Positions 11,300-23,221 of a stretch of 64,000 nucleotides of DNA are shown here, piece by piece. Position 1 is the stretch's first letter. Each line of letters opens with the position of its first letter. The notes under the pieces were generated by a model that saw only the letters and a list, made by a program, of their open reading frames with translations, had not been told where the DNA came from and made no database searches. A program made the position numbers and the translations under genes. Origin of the DNA: Clarkia xantiana subsp. parviflora (Eukaryota > Streptophyta > Magnoliopsida > Myrtales > Onagraceae); assembly GCA_036873135.1 (NCBI GenBank), contig JAPTYO010000014.1, positions 21,226,952 to 21,290,951 on the forward strand, written 5' to 3'.

Positions 11300-12410
11300 G
11301 TGACAAGGAAACTGATGGAAGCCAAAGATAAGACATTGCATATCCTAAGCGACAATGCATCACACCTATTCATACAAGAGCTGATAGACATGCGTTTTCC
11401 TGATGGAGTAACACCCGAAAGGATAGAGAAATACAATGGGAAAGAAGAATCGATGGAGCACATACAACTACACGAAGCATCCCTAATGGGTCGAGTGAGT
11501 GATGAGAGACTCATAACCCTGTCATTCCCAACAACACTCATAGGACCAGCATCACATTGGTTCTTCGCATTGCCAAAAGGCTCGATAGCGTCATGGAGTC
11601 AGCTAAAAGCAAAATTCATTCAAAGATACCTAGGGGAGAGACAGCTCCCAAAGAGCGCAAATGCCCTCGATGACGTCCGCCAAGAATACGAGGAATCATT
11701 AGCGAGTTATTACACGCGCTTTAATCAGAACCTAGCAGAAATTCAAACGAACCTCTCAGAGGGAGAAATCATTCGTGCATTCATGCGCAATTTGGGGCGC
11801 TTTGGAACCTCCTTAGCGGATAGCATGGCATTGGACACCATTCATACAATTGAAGAGCTGGCTGCACGGGTCAAAGCACATATAGAATTGGAAAAGATCA
11901 GAACCGTCAGGAGAGCAAAAGGAACATCCCCAACAAGTAGCAATGGAGGAAACAGACCAGCAAAGGGAAAGCCCTCCCCGGGGCCACAAAGGACAAGACC
12001 AAAGGAATGGGGTCCCCCCCCCCCCCCCCCCAAGAGGAGGAAGAAACTTCAACGACTCACACAGTCAAGATATCATCAATGCTATTAAGTTCGTTCCCCT
12101 TAACGCACCCATGACAACAATCTTACATGAAATGAAGGAGCAAGGTTTATGGTCGCCACCCGCGATCAAACTTAAAGGCCCGATGGGCAAGAAAATGGAC
12201 AAGTTTTGCAACTTCTACGAGGCTCGCGGTCACCACACAAACTCATGCCACGACCTAAGGCAAAGGATCGACAATGAAATGCAAAGGGGAAACCTTAGAC
12301 ATTTCGTGAATGGTGGGGCAAGAGAGACCGCTCACCACCACCTCCCCAGCCTAAAAACAAAGGGAAGGAAAAAATGGACGACATGGGGCCACCACCCAAG
12401 AAAGGCATAA
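11300..12410 (+). pseudogene. Ty3/gypsy gag
   Basis: A gag capsid region is open from 11,300 to about 12,013. It shows the plant gypsy order: ASHWFFALPKGSIASWSQLK, KFIQRYLGERQ, ESLASYYTRFNQNLAEI, EGEIIRAFMRNL and AARVKAHIELEKIR. A run of 18 C (12,014-12,031) then shifts the frame. In the next frame gag continues (FNDSHSQDIINAIKFVPLNA) to a Cys/His knuckle, FCNFYEARGHHTNSCHDLRQ, near 12,205. Gag packages the element's RNA. With the frameshift and the broken downstream protease this copy is defective. Confidence 0.88.
12014..12031 (+). repeat. C18 homopolymer inside gag
   Basis: Eighteen consecutive C residues within the proline-rich linker coincide exactly with the point where the gag reading frame changes. 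This could be a real slippage mutation or a sequencing or assembly length error. Confidence 0.9.
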
Positions 12411-12520
12411 TCAATGTAATCCATGGGGAAGCAGGAGCAGGGGGACATTCCTCCAATGGAAGAAAAGTATATGCCTCACAAGTAGACCACAAATAAGTTT
12501 GGGGAAAAAGAAATAGTGAT

Positions 12521-12970
12521 ATGGATGACATGGTCATCCAATTCTCAAAGAAAGACATGGAACATATAGTATTTCCCCATGATGATGCTCTCGTAATCAC
12601 AGCAAACGTGGCAGGTTACGATGTGAGAAGGATACTCATTGATGGAGGAAGTTCAGCCGATATCCTCCACATACGAGTCTTGCAAGAACTAGGAAAAGGA
12701 TTAACCAACCTGACCCTAGTAGACTTCCCACTCGTCAGCTTTGCCGGGACATCAACATATCCACTAGGTACCATATTGCTCCCAGTGACCCTTGGACAAT
12801 GATGGACACAAATATGCACAAATGTAAATTTTGTGGTGGTAGAGCATTTAGGAACATACAATGCAATACTGGGAAGAACAACGATAAATCCCCACATCAT
12901 GGTGGCATCAACGGCGCACCAAAAACTGAAATTCATAACTCCACACGGAATATGCGAAGTCTTGGGGGAT
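12521..12970 (+). pseudogene. Ty3/gypsy aspartic protease remnant
   Basis: The retropepsin region follows gag. The active-site loop reads ILIDGGSSADIL, with D-G-G replacing the usual D-T/S-G; variants of this kind are common in plant gypsy families. It is followed by FPLVSFAGTSTYPLGTILLP. In a second frame YNAILGRTTINPH and KLKFITPHGICEVLGDQ complete the fold, so a frameshift lies near 12,800. Reverse transcriptase and integrase do not follow. Confidence 0.85.
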
Positions 12971-13329
12971 CAGACAGCAGCCTGAAAGTGCTATGTCAAT
13001 GCAATGAGAAGAAAAGCACAACAAGGGTCAAGTTGTTCAATGGTGGCAACTCCACGTAGCAAGATGAGGTCTTCCTGGGTTTGGAAAAAACGGACCACCA
13101 TCAAAAAATGGGTGGGACATTAATCACTAAGCCTAAGCAAGAAACTTCTATCAACATTGACAGGAAGCGAGGACACATACTAAGAAGCCCCTAGAAATGA
13201 AAGCAAGACAAGACCTTCAGACCCTTCCAAGCATCACACGAGGATATATATCGAATCTTCTGAGCACCAAGACAGGACAAGCATAGACTCACCAAAGGAG
13301 CCAAGCTCTCAAAGAAGGATCCACCTAAG

Positions 13330-13884
13330 GAATGGGGGATTCACCACATTGATGATGTCCGGCAAAGGCCAGGTGAAACCATAAGGAGCTACTTCTCAAG
13401 GTTCGCTAGCAATGCGGCAAACTTGAGAGAAAAAACAGGGGAAACTATCAGGACCTTCTTCAGAAACATGAAAACTTCAATGTACAAATACTTTGGGGGC
13501 ATGCGAGTCATAATGGAAACAACAACAATGGGGGAGCTAAAGCAATATTTGGACATAGCCATGAGGTACGAGGAAGAGGAACTGACACCCAACTCCTCGA
13601 TGAAGGATGCTAATGAAGAGGAAAGGGAAGAGGAACACTTCGAGTTTGGATTCACCACTCTCAACATGAGCCTAAAAGTTTTGCACAAGGAAATCTTATG
13701 GTACTTGATTCCAACATCGGCTCCAGCAGAGGTGGCATTTGTCGGAAAAGACACGGACAATTGGTGTGACCACCACGAAACTTGGGGAGACCACACAAAT
13801 GACTGCAAGGCCCTAAAGGAGAAAGTAAAAGATTTGATCCGCCATGGGAGACTTAAGAGGTACGAAGTCCCCCGCCCCGCATGA
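13330..13884 (+). pseudogene. Gag fragment of the second gag/antisense-gene element
   Basis: The frame shows gag-like PGETIRSYFSRFASNAANL and later MGELKQYLDIAMRYEEEEL, then the knuckle WCDHHETWGDHTNDC and the tail LIRHGRLKRYEVPRPA before a stop. It matches the fragment at 26-262 in order and stop position. No protease follows. The joint with the upstream gypsy remnant near 13,050-13,250 is unclear. Confidence 0.72.
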
Positions 13885-14202
13885 AAGACCCGTCCAGAAG
13901 CAATGTGTCAGACAGACACCCTATCCGTATCCTATCTTTCAATTCTGTAGTTTAACAATGAAGCCCCTGTAGGGTAGCAACTCTGTTGCATGCATATCTT
14001 TCTAATTTCCAAAAGACTAGTTCTACCAAAACCCGTGATCCACATTATGTATTTATGATGAATGGCTTAGTAGTAGATATTTATGATGTAAGAGGATGCC
14101 CATACCCGACAGTAGCTTCGCGCTAGTAACAACATCTCGGTCGATAGACCAGGGTCCACGTAACCCTTAATATACCCTGGACTGATCACCCAGGAGTAAG
14201 AC
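13885..14202. other. Non-coding internal part of second element
   Basis: No reading frame or recognised repeat. It links the gag stop to the hAT MITE insertion. Confidence 0.4.
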
Positions 14203-14210
14203 ATAACACC

Positions 14211-14855
14211 TAGGGATGGCAACGGGTCTCGGGGCCCCGCGGGGCCCCGACCCGGTTTTGACCCGCCGACCCGCTGACCCGTGGGTCACGGGTCGGGTTC
14301 GGGGCGGGTCGGGCTCGGGTCGGGGCGGGTCCGGGTCTAGAGACCCGGGGCCCCGTAGACCCGCCCCGAAATGCATATATGTATAATATTTTTGTTAAAA
14401 ATTTTTTTTATGTTAATATGATCTAACATTTACTAAACAATATGGTTAATATAGTACATATATAAATGACATGGACCAAATTACAAATAGATGTATATTT
14501 AGATTATTAGGATTTGTTAATTTGGTGTTTGGATTTGAATTTGTAATGAATTTGATGTGTTTATTGTTTATATTTGATTGGTGTTAGATTTATGTTTTGA
14601 ATTTATATATAATGTAATATATATAATGTAATATTTTGACAAAAAAAATTGTATTTAATATTGAAAAGTGAAAAAAAAAAAAAAAAATTGTTCACATGGC
14701 GGGGCGGGTCGGGGCCCCGCGGGTCGACCCGCGGAAATGTTGACCCGACCCGACCCGACCCGAAAGGGCCATTTGGCCGGAGCCGGGTCAGCCAGGCCGA
14801 CCCGCGGGTCCGGGGCTGCAAAAACCCGCCCCGCCCCGCCCCGTTGCCATCCCTA
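14211..14855. mobile_element. hAT-type MITE, 645 bp, with 8-bp target duplication
   Basis: Terminal inverted repeats TAGGGATGGCAACGGG and CCCGTTGCCATCCCTA bound the element. They are flanked by the perfect 8-bp direct repeat ATAACACC at 14203-14210 and 14856-14863, the target-site length of the hAT superfamily. Both ends are very GC-rich, with many gacccg/cgggtc repeats, and the core is AT-rich. There is no transposase; open frames here are arginine/proline-rich artefacts. Confidence 0.93.
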
Positions 14856-14863
14856 ATAACACC

Positions 14864-15659
14864 ATGGACGACACGACTACTTTGGATAAGAAACCAAATA
14901 GCGTAATCGGGCCTTATAACACCTACCTTGGATAAGATATCAAGTAGTGCAACAATTATGGATAACTCCCTACTGAATACTTCAGATAGAATAATAAAGT
15001 CATAAGCACCGAGCATAGGACTATCATAGCAAGAAAGGTATGAGTACCAATATCAATAATAAGCTACGGGTAGACATGTCAAATAGACATTTGATCTATT
15101 CCGGAAAAGGGGGGCAAGTCTGGTATAAACTTGCACTCCTAGAATACAATAAACTACGCAAGTGGCGACTTGCCATTGTCTCAAGAATACCACAAAGACC
15201 AAGGCCGCCACGCCAGGGGGCGCCTCGCATCACCAAAGTACAGCCGAGGCAACATACAACACAGCCTATCGACAACAAAGTAGGACATATACAACAAACG
15301 CTCGAAATGTTAAACCATACACATAAACAAAGGAGGTGAACACCATTCACAACCAAACAGTCATAGTAGCCAAGATCCTGAATAAGTCTCACAAAAGCGG
15401 AAGGTGCAAAAGAAAATGTGTCCCCAATATCAACTCCTCACAAAGATAAAGAGGAGGCCTACGCCGAAATACTACGTTAGAGAAGGAGACGAGAGTCAAC
15501 CTTCAAACCTAACCAAACTCCTAAGTCAGATGACACTTCTCAAAATGGAGCTGAGGGACCTACTCCCGGTTATAAACATGACAACACCAAGGACAAACAT
15601 AAATGAAAGCATAAGTCTAGTACGGTGATATAAGCAATAAAGATAGAAACATCCGAGAA
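14864..15659. other. Non-coding internal part of second element
   Basis: No coding signal. It includes a G-rich tract (gaaaaggggggcaag, 15,101-15,115) resembling ggggggcaaag at 2,108 and cgggggcaag at 6,442 in the first element. Confidence 0.4.
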
Positions 15660-17758
15660 TCAAACAGAGGAGATAAAGACATCCTCCCATTCATGAGACG
15701 AAGGAGCAGACCCGGAGGCAGCACTAGAGGAAGAAGAGGAGAACTGAGCTCCACTCCCGTTCTGAGGCACAACAGCAGCCGCACAACGAAGGGCATCAAC
15801 GTGGCTAAGTGCAAAGTCAGAAAAATCCCCAAGGCCACCAAAGTTGAAATCCGGGTCAATCGTATATATCCGGGAAACAAGATCCTCGCCAAAGTCATAC
15901 AACATGCCACGAAACTTTGTAGAGGCATCAGCTGTAAAGACGGACAAGGCCTTATACTCCTCTATGGCACAAGCAACATTCTTCTTGGTAGCATTAGCAA
16001 TAGCCGCCTCGACACGTTCCCTCTCCATGGCCTCAGCATCCTCCTTCGCCTTGAGAAGACGCGTAACTTTAGCCTCAAGAGAAGCATCCCGCCCCTCCGA
16101 AATCTCCATGTCAGAATCGTGATGAGAAATCTTGCTCTTCAAGACACGCATATCATCCGCAACTCTCTTCAATTCGGCTTGTTGATCCTCAACTTTCTCA
16201 ACAATCTCGACAGCAAAGGAAGACATATTTACCATGTCGGCGACGACCTGAAAACAAGAATTTAAAACATCAAACCAAGCAACCTAAACCTACGAGAAGG
16301 TAGAGAACGATGTACTCACATGAGCAAAACGCGAAAGCACCTCCCTAACATAAGTATTGACCACAAACCGACGATCAGGAACAGCCCGGCGATCGCAAGG
16401 TGCAACAAAGGCGTTCAGCATCTGCACGCCAACCTCGGGAGTCCGGACGGTGGACAAATGATCAAAGTGATACTCGGCAACCGAAGCATAAGGCTTCTAG
16501 GACATCCCAACAACATCACCCTCCAAGGGACGAACAAAATCATCCCTCGACAGCACAGGCAGGCGAATGCGACCTACACAAAGATAAACGCATAAGGCGA
16601 AACATACAAATATATAGCGAAGTAAAGAAGAAACAACATACATTTAGTAGGCGCTCCAGGGGTAGTGGGAGGAGACGCATGGGGATCTCTCCCGTCCGGA
16701 CGGTGGACAAATGATCAAAGTGATACTCGGCAACCGAAGCATAAGGCTTCTAGGACATCCCAACAACATCACCCTCCAAGGGACGAACAAAATCATCCCT
16801 CGACAGCACAGGCAGGCGAATGCGACCTACACAAAGATAAACGCATAAGGCGAAACATACAAATATATAGCGAAGTAAAGAAGAAACAACATACATTTAG
16901 TAGGCGCTCCAGGGGTAGTGGGAGGAGACGCATGGGGATCTCTCCCGTCCGGACCCAACCTTTCAACTATAGCAGGCCCTTGCCCTTGTCACCAGCTACC
17001 TTCTGTTTATGGCAAGAAGGAGCACTGGGAGACCCGTCCATACATATAACCTTTTCTTTCGTTCGGAGCCATCCCGGGAGGACCCAACATCCAATAGAGG
17101 CTTTTTCGACTTCAGCACAGGAGAACTCGAGTCCGCACCATCAGTCGGACCTACAATCATAACAAGGAAAACTTAGCAACAACAATCATAAGATAACATA
17201 AGCATGACAAAAATAGTAAAGACTGACATACCCGGGGGCTCATGGATCTTTAAAGGTTTGGAAACCTTGGGGGCTCGGGAGGCATCGCCTAGGGGCACTT
17301 TTCTTTTTGAAGACGCAGCAGCAGCATGGGTGGAGTCTCCCACCTGAGAGCGTGAGGTTTTGTCAGCAAACCAATCTGCAAGACGAAGGGAGAAAGAGAA
17401 GTAAATACAAAATGGATAAGCATACCAATGGGGGTCTATATATAATGGCCGCTCCACGAAGATCGGACTCCGAATACGACTTCACGGTCTGATAACCCCA
17501 AGACCTATGTGAAGCATATATGGCCCTAACAGTCTGTTTATCTCCAGAAGATAACTCAGAAAAATCCAGCGCATAATCTTTGACAGAACATTGCTCCATG
17601 CCCCGGAGCCTGGTCATCCCTAACAAAAAGATAACGACCTTCCCATTGATTGCTTGACATATCAGTAAGGCAACAAATTTAAAGCGGGTGTTCCAAACAA
17701 ACTCATCTTCACCATGAGGACTCAATGAGGAGGGGAATCGAGCAATCATAGAAAACAT
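15660..17758 (-). pseudogene. Second copy of the antisense coiled-coil gene, 5'-truncated
   Basis: Diverged relative of the gene at 2.2-4.5 kb, in the same relation to a + strand gag. The last exon (about 16,247-15,660) begins DMVNMSSFAVEIVEKVEDQQ, a 90-residue coiled coil, and ends with an SSSSSSAASG-type tail and an acidic end, as in the first copy. An upstream piece (about 17,758-17,425) has LSSGDKQTVRAIYASHRSWG, matching LSLSDKEVIKQIYRCQQSRS of the first copy. A short exon keeps WFADKTSRS against WFDGKSSS. The N-terminal start is missing, and a 253-bp tandem duplication disrupts an internal exon/intron boundary. Confidence 0.65.
16441..16946. repeat. 253-bp perfect tandem duplication
   Basis: The segment starting gtccggacggtggacaaatg at 16,441 is repeated at 16,694. 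The two 253-bp copies look identical by eye, and a third start (gtccggac) at 16,947 diverges at once. The unit spans an exon/intron boundary of the antisense gene. Identity implies a very recent duplication or gene conversion, or an assembly error. Confidence 0.9.
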
Positions 17759-18059
17759 CTGTGTGAGTCTGTGATACTGAAAGTGAAAGAAGCACCGAAA
17801 TAAAGCAAAGGAATAAGTCCAGCCCTGACGATAGCAAAGAACCTAAAACCCAACCCAAGCTCGAAGAGAGTTAGAAGACATATCCAATGGGAAAATTCTA
17901 AAGAATGAGATAAACTCGACGAGCTCCGGGCAATTAAATTTTTTTAACAAATATCTATTCAACCTTTAAATTTTAATAGTAGAAAAAATAATTAATAACA
18001 AACTAAAACTCTTTAATATGGTAAATTTACTATACGAAACTATATCAGAAGTGTATTTA

Positions 18060-18312
18060 GAATATCGAACGACAGTAGAAATAGGGTTTTTGTATCGTCT
18101 GCAGAGTGTCTCTTCTTCTTCCCGAGCATCGACCAGTCCCTCTATTTGTGATTCTTCAACTCGCGACTCTTATTTCCCAGAATCGGAGTTCCAATCGATC
18201 GCTTATCTCGGGCTCCAGCTGCTCCAGCCGCCGTTGTTTCCTTCCCAACTTTCAGCTCCGACCGTCCCTCTTCGGTCTTCGCACGGTGGGCCAGTAACAG
18301 TGACCTAGGGAG
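18060..18312 (+). other. Probable 5' UTR exon of the UBP gene
   Basis: A GC-richer, CT-rich stretch ends in gacctagggag followed by a consensus donor gtgagttt at 18,313. The next acceptor (gattcccag, ending 18,712) lies 7 bp before the UBP start codon, so an intron of about 400 bp (18,313-18,712) probably lies in the 5' UTR. The transcription start is not visible. Confidence 0.6.
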
Positions 18313-18719
18313 GTGAGTTTCTCTATATATTTTATAACCTCGACGAATTTACGAAAAATCAAATCTTATAACCTTGAGGTGGTTGTACATGGAGTTTCTT
18401 GCTCGATCTGTAGACTATGCTGAATGTTAAGGGTGACTGGTTCCAAATTCCCAACTGCGGTCGTCATTAATATTTCCCTGTTATCACAGTGAATATGTTT
18501 CTGTACAAGCCTCTTAAACTAGGGATTTTTTTTTTCTGTGGCAATTCGTATCATCGCTTTCGTCTCGTATGTCCTTCCTATCTGTGCCTGTGGAATCGCG
18601 GGGTTGGTTCTCTCAGATGCTTGTTTAATGTAGTGACATCAATGTTGCACCGTCATCTATTATTTATAGATTTATTTTTTTCTAAGTATTTGTAAATCTG
18701 GTATGATTCCCAGGGGTTG

Positions 18720-21700
18720 ATGGGGAAGAATTCTAAAAAGAAGAAGACGCGGGCCAATCCTCCTAAGGAGAAAAAGGCCTCCCCCCTTTTGCAGAAAAAT
18801 CCTAACCTGGAAAGTGATCCAAGTGGTGAGACGGTAGAGGATGTTGTTTCAGTAGAAACTGAAAAGAAACCCTGCCAACATATTCAGAAGGAATATAATT
18901 TGAGTGCTTTGTCGGAAAAGCTTGGATCCACTGAGTCCATAATGTGCGAAGATTGTAGGGAAGGTGGGAGGGGAAATAACGGGAGAGGGAAACATGGGAA
19001 GAAGAATAAGGGTAGCTCTTCAACAGACTCTAAATCCAAATCTAAAGCTACATGGATTTGCTTAGAATGTGGACATTATGGCTGTGGTGGAGTTGGATTT
19101 CCAACAATTCCCCAAAGCCATGCTGTTCGCCACGCAAAACTAACACGCCATCCTCTGGTCATCCAGTTTGAAAGGCCAAGCCTCAGATGGTGTGTTCCTT
19201 GCAGTGCACTGGTGAAGCTTGAAGACAGTACCGCTGAAGCTAAAGATGTGTATGGAGAGGTTGTGAAATTGATTAAAGGGCGATTGACTAAGGTTTTTGA
19301 AGGGGATGTTGAGGATCCATGCTTTGGTGGTGGTAGTGTCATGAGTGAAGGAGTAGCTGTAAGAGCGGAAAGTACACTGTCAGGACTTTTTGAAGAAAGT
19401 CGTGGTTATGTTGTGAAAGGCTTAGTTAATCTTGGGAATACTTGCTTTTTTAACTCGGTTATGCAGAATTTATTGTCAATGGATAGGCTAGAAGATTCTC
19501 TCTTGAAGACAGATGCGTCGTTTGGACCTGTCACTGTTTCTTTGAAGAAGCTTTTCCGTGAAGTAAAGGGTGACGAAGGAAAGAAGACTGCCATTAACCC
19601 TAAATCTTTATTTGGTAGCCTATGTTCAAAGGCTCCACAGTTTCGAGGGTATCAGCAGCATGACAGCCATGAACTTCTGCGATGCTTACTTGATGTTTTG
19701 TGTACTGAAGAGATAAACGTGAGAAAGAAAATGAATAATATGGAAGCTGGTGCTCAGCCTTCTGAGCAATCTGTCACTCTTGTGGACTCTATTTTTTGTG
19801 GTAAAATATCAAGCAATGTTTGCTGTGAAAAATGTGGGCACTCATCTACCGTTTATGAGCCATTTTTAGATCTCTCATTGCCTGTACCAACAAAGAAGCC
19901 ACCACCTAGAAAGACATCGGTCTCTCGTCCCAATAAAGCAAAAGTATTGCCGAGGAAAGGTAACAGGTCTAGGGGAAAGCCCCTGCCTACAGCTCGAACT
20001 ATTTCAGCTGGTGCTGAAACCTCTCTTGAGGTACAGTCTTCCAAACCTCTTTCAGAAAGTACAACTTCTTTAAGTGATTCTAGACTCACTGATTCTACTA
20101 CTGGAAGTGCTGCTGACAGAGGTCCAGTTTTATCGGATTGTGGGACTAAGAAGGATGTTGAAAACACAACTTCCACTGAGACTGAGAATGCAGTAGAGCA
20201 AACAGGTGCTTCTTTTTCTGAATTTTCATGGTTGGATTATATTGATTCAGAACCAGCAGGATCCTGTGATGTTGTACAAGATTGTAGCTCTGTGCATGTC
20301 AAAGATAATTCTGCATTGATGGATGACATCTGTCCAGAAACAACTTCCAACAATGACAATTTATCTTCTCAAGCTGACAATTTACCTTCTCAAGCTGGTG
20401 ATGTTACATCTGAGGAGGATGTCGTGTTGCAAAATTGTTTGGAATCAAGCAGTAAGGGCAGAGTGGGTGATAATCTGATCCAGGACCCTTCTTCCTCAAG
20501 GAACTCTTGCAATGAAGAGCTCTTGCAGGTTCAAGACTCAGAAGTTGTATTGCTTCCCTATAAAGAAGATGCTCAGGTTTCAATTAACAATGATTCTTTA
20601 GACTTTGTTGGCTTTGGTGACTTGTTTATGGAGCCCGATATGGATCCTGTCCCTTCAGCAAAAGTAGGCCCCGAGATAGATTTTGCAGCGTCTAGTTTCA
20701 TGGCTGGAAACAGCAGTGAATCTGATCCTGGCGAGATTGATAATTCAGATTCTCCAGTATCTGTTGAAAGCTGTTTGGCTCATTTTACTAAACCAGAACT
20801 CCTTTCCAATGATAATGCATGGCACTGTGAACAATGCTCTAAAACTGCGCATCTCAAAAATAAGAAGAGAAAGCCGGTAGTAACTCCTCTAGCAGAGCTG
20901 AATGGAGGTGGTAATACAAGCGAAGTGAGGGTTGGAAATCTCAGCAATAATGGGTATACTGAAAATGACAGTTCACTTGATAAAGAAAACGTTACTGCTC
21001 AAAGTGGGGAGATCAATGGTGAAACAGCTGGAGGTGAAATTCAAGAAACATCAGATACATTGAGTTGCAATGATTCCTCCTGCCAAGCAAGTTTCCGTGA
21101 TCGCACTACTGAGCCTCGTGCGGCAGATGGGCTTATTAGTAGCAGTATATCCTGTTTGCCTAAAGCTCCACTCGAAGGTGTTGATGATGATGATGATGAT
21201 GACGAGACTGACATGCCGACTGTGAAAGTGAAGAGGAATGCGACCAAGAGAACTCTAATTTCTAGAGCTCCACCTATCATGACCATTCATCTAAAGAGAT
21301 TTAGCCAAGATCCTCGTGGTCGGCTGAGTAAGATCAGTGGTCATGTTGCTTTTCGAGAAATGATTGACTTCAGTCCTTACATGGTTTCAAGGTGCGGTTG
21401 AATTGAACACTCTAATATCTTTTTTTTTAGTTGTCAACTTTTTGCTTCGTATCTTACTATCTTATTGCTGTATGTTGGTATCTGCTGCGTTTAGATTAGT
21501 TCTGTGTTACGTACACATACTTAAATGCTGCAAATTTTGTATTAAAATATCTCGAAGATCATTTTTAACTGGGCATTGTAGGTCATATATTGCTTTGGTA
21601 CTAGGGATACGTTGCTACCTCTGTCTGCTTGGAGAATCTAGTTTTAATGTTTCAGCACATTTCTAATGAATTATTAAGGAAAGAAGCATGAATTTGAGAC

Positions 21701-22517
21701 CTAAATTATAGGAAGCACGAAGCATCCTTGTTCCTTAACTTGAGCTTGGGCGTAATCATTTTCTTAGAATTGACAACTATGATGCTCTTTTATCATTGTG
21801 GTATAAATTGCAAAAGTCAGTATAACTGCTCTATTGAGAGAACTTGAGAGGTACGTATGGCTTGTGTCAAACCAGGTGGACTAAATAATACTCTTTAATG
21901 TCCTTCTCTTTGTGAGGCAAACAAGCTAATGATATGTTAGAATTTGTAACATCACATCTTTGGGGGAGGAACTATCAGATATATTGTCTAGCTGAAGAAT
22001 CTGCCATGGTATTACTGATAGTGACTTTTTATTTTTATGTGGGGTACAAGGTAATTAGTATAGTTATCTTGTATTGTTTATTTATTTAACAGCAGATTAG
22101 GTTAGGTCTATTTGTGTGTGTTGACAATCTGACATTCAAGCTGATGCGTGATTTTGAGCTTATTTTGTTATGCCGGGTGCTATGCTTGATTTTGGGTTTC
22201 GGTTGGTATTGTGATGTAGTTTTGAGGTTAAAATGAAATAAATATGGAGCTAGTTGCATGATGAGTGAGGACTTATTAATGAATGAAGATAATGTTGCAG
22301 GGATGGTGGCAAGTGCAGATATCGTCTATCAGGGGTGGTAGAACACCTGGGTTCGATGGGGAGTGGACACTATGTGGCGTATGTAAGAGGAGGGGATAAG
22401 AGCAGCAACAAGGCCTCGTCCATCTGGTATCACGCAAGCGATGCACATGTTCGACAGGTTTCTCTTAATGAAGTTCTTCAAAGTCAGGCATACATTTTAT
22501 TCTATGAAATGCTTTGA
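18720..22517 (+). CDS. UBP1/2-like: Ubiquitin-specific protease, plant UBP1/UBP2 type
   Basis: Two coding exons, 18720-21391 and 22301-22517, join AG|G in phase to give 962 aa, close to Arabidopsis UBP1/UBP2. The enzyme cleaves ubiquitin from conjugates. Residues about 52-165 are a zf-UBP ubiquitin-end-binding finger ([40 protein letters not shown]). The USP catalytic domain starts at about 235: Cys box [16 protein letters not shown] with C242; finger cysteines CCEKCGHSS and WHCEQCSK; His box [12 protein letters not shown] with H914; D938 in [11 protein letters not shown]. Between them lie a long Ser/Glu-rich insert and a D7 run near 822-828. The lysine-rich N-terminus ([10 protein letters not shown]) resembles a nuclear localisation signal. 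ATG 18720 is chosen; the frame also opens at a TTG one codon earlier. The intron of 909 bp has GT/AG ends. Confidence 0.95.
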
Positions 22518-23212
22518 TTGGCTGAGCCAGGAAGTTTTACATTTAAATTCATCTTCATTGGATGATTATATGGGGAGAAGGAGAAGGAGAAGAACCCTTT
22601 TGAAGGAAAGGTATGGTAGCCAAGGGAGGGAGGAAGAAACTGCTATTTTGCAGATGAGTGTACAACAAGAATATAATTTGGTTTACTTACATATCATACC
22701 CTTTTAATTTAATTACCCAATATTCTTTTTCCTCAACCTGTAAGAGTCTGTACATCTCTCCCAGAATACATGCATAAAAAGAGGAACCTTTTGCATGACG
22801 ACGTGGTTTGTGTTATCAATTTTGCTCTGCAGATCTGATCAGGTCTTCATATTATTCTTTAAGTGAGTTATAATATGATGATTGATATTCAATCTACTTA
22901 CGTTTTTAAATTTGATTGGCTGCCCAAATCATTTGTCTTCCCGTTGACAATGAAGTTGCTAAATAGAAGTATCTTAGTCGGGTTAACAAATTGCTCTAAA
23001 TTTTTTGATAGAAAAGGAATAGCCAGAATGAAAAGTTGCATTGATTCGGTCCAACCAAAGTCTAAAATACACTAGTTAAGACATCTAGTCAATTAGTCTA
23101 ATCAACCGGGGTTTGCAGGCATCCACAATTTCTTTCTTAGTACAAATTTGAGTTTCCCTCATAGGAACACAATGAGTAACAAAATTAGAGTGTTAATGAA
23201 CCCCGACAGTCA
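22518..23212. other. UBP 3' flank, no further gene
   Basis: Probable 3' UTR runs to about 22,750, where AT-rich DNA begins. Nothing else is recognised up to the MITE. Confidence 0.4.
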
Positions 23213-23221
23213 TAAGTTTTA

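Noticed and set aside
10885..11541. 218-residue minus-strand open frame
   Set aside because: It is antisense to the copia LTR leader and the gypsy gag start, with no recognisable domain.
18717..18719. TTG one codon before the UBP start
   Set aside because: The ATG at 18,720 follows the splice acceptor directly and fits the family's N-terminus; a TTG start is not expected in a plant nuclear gene.
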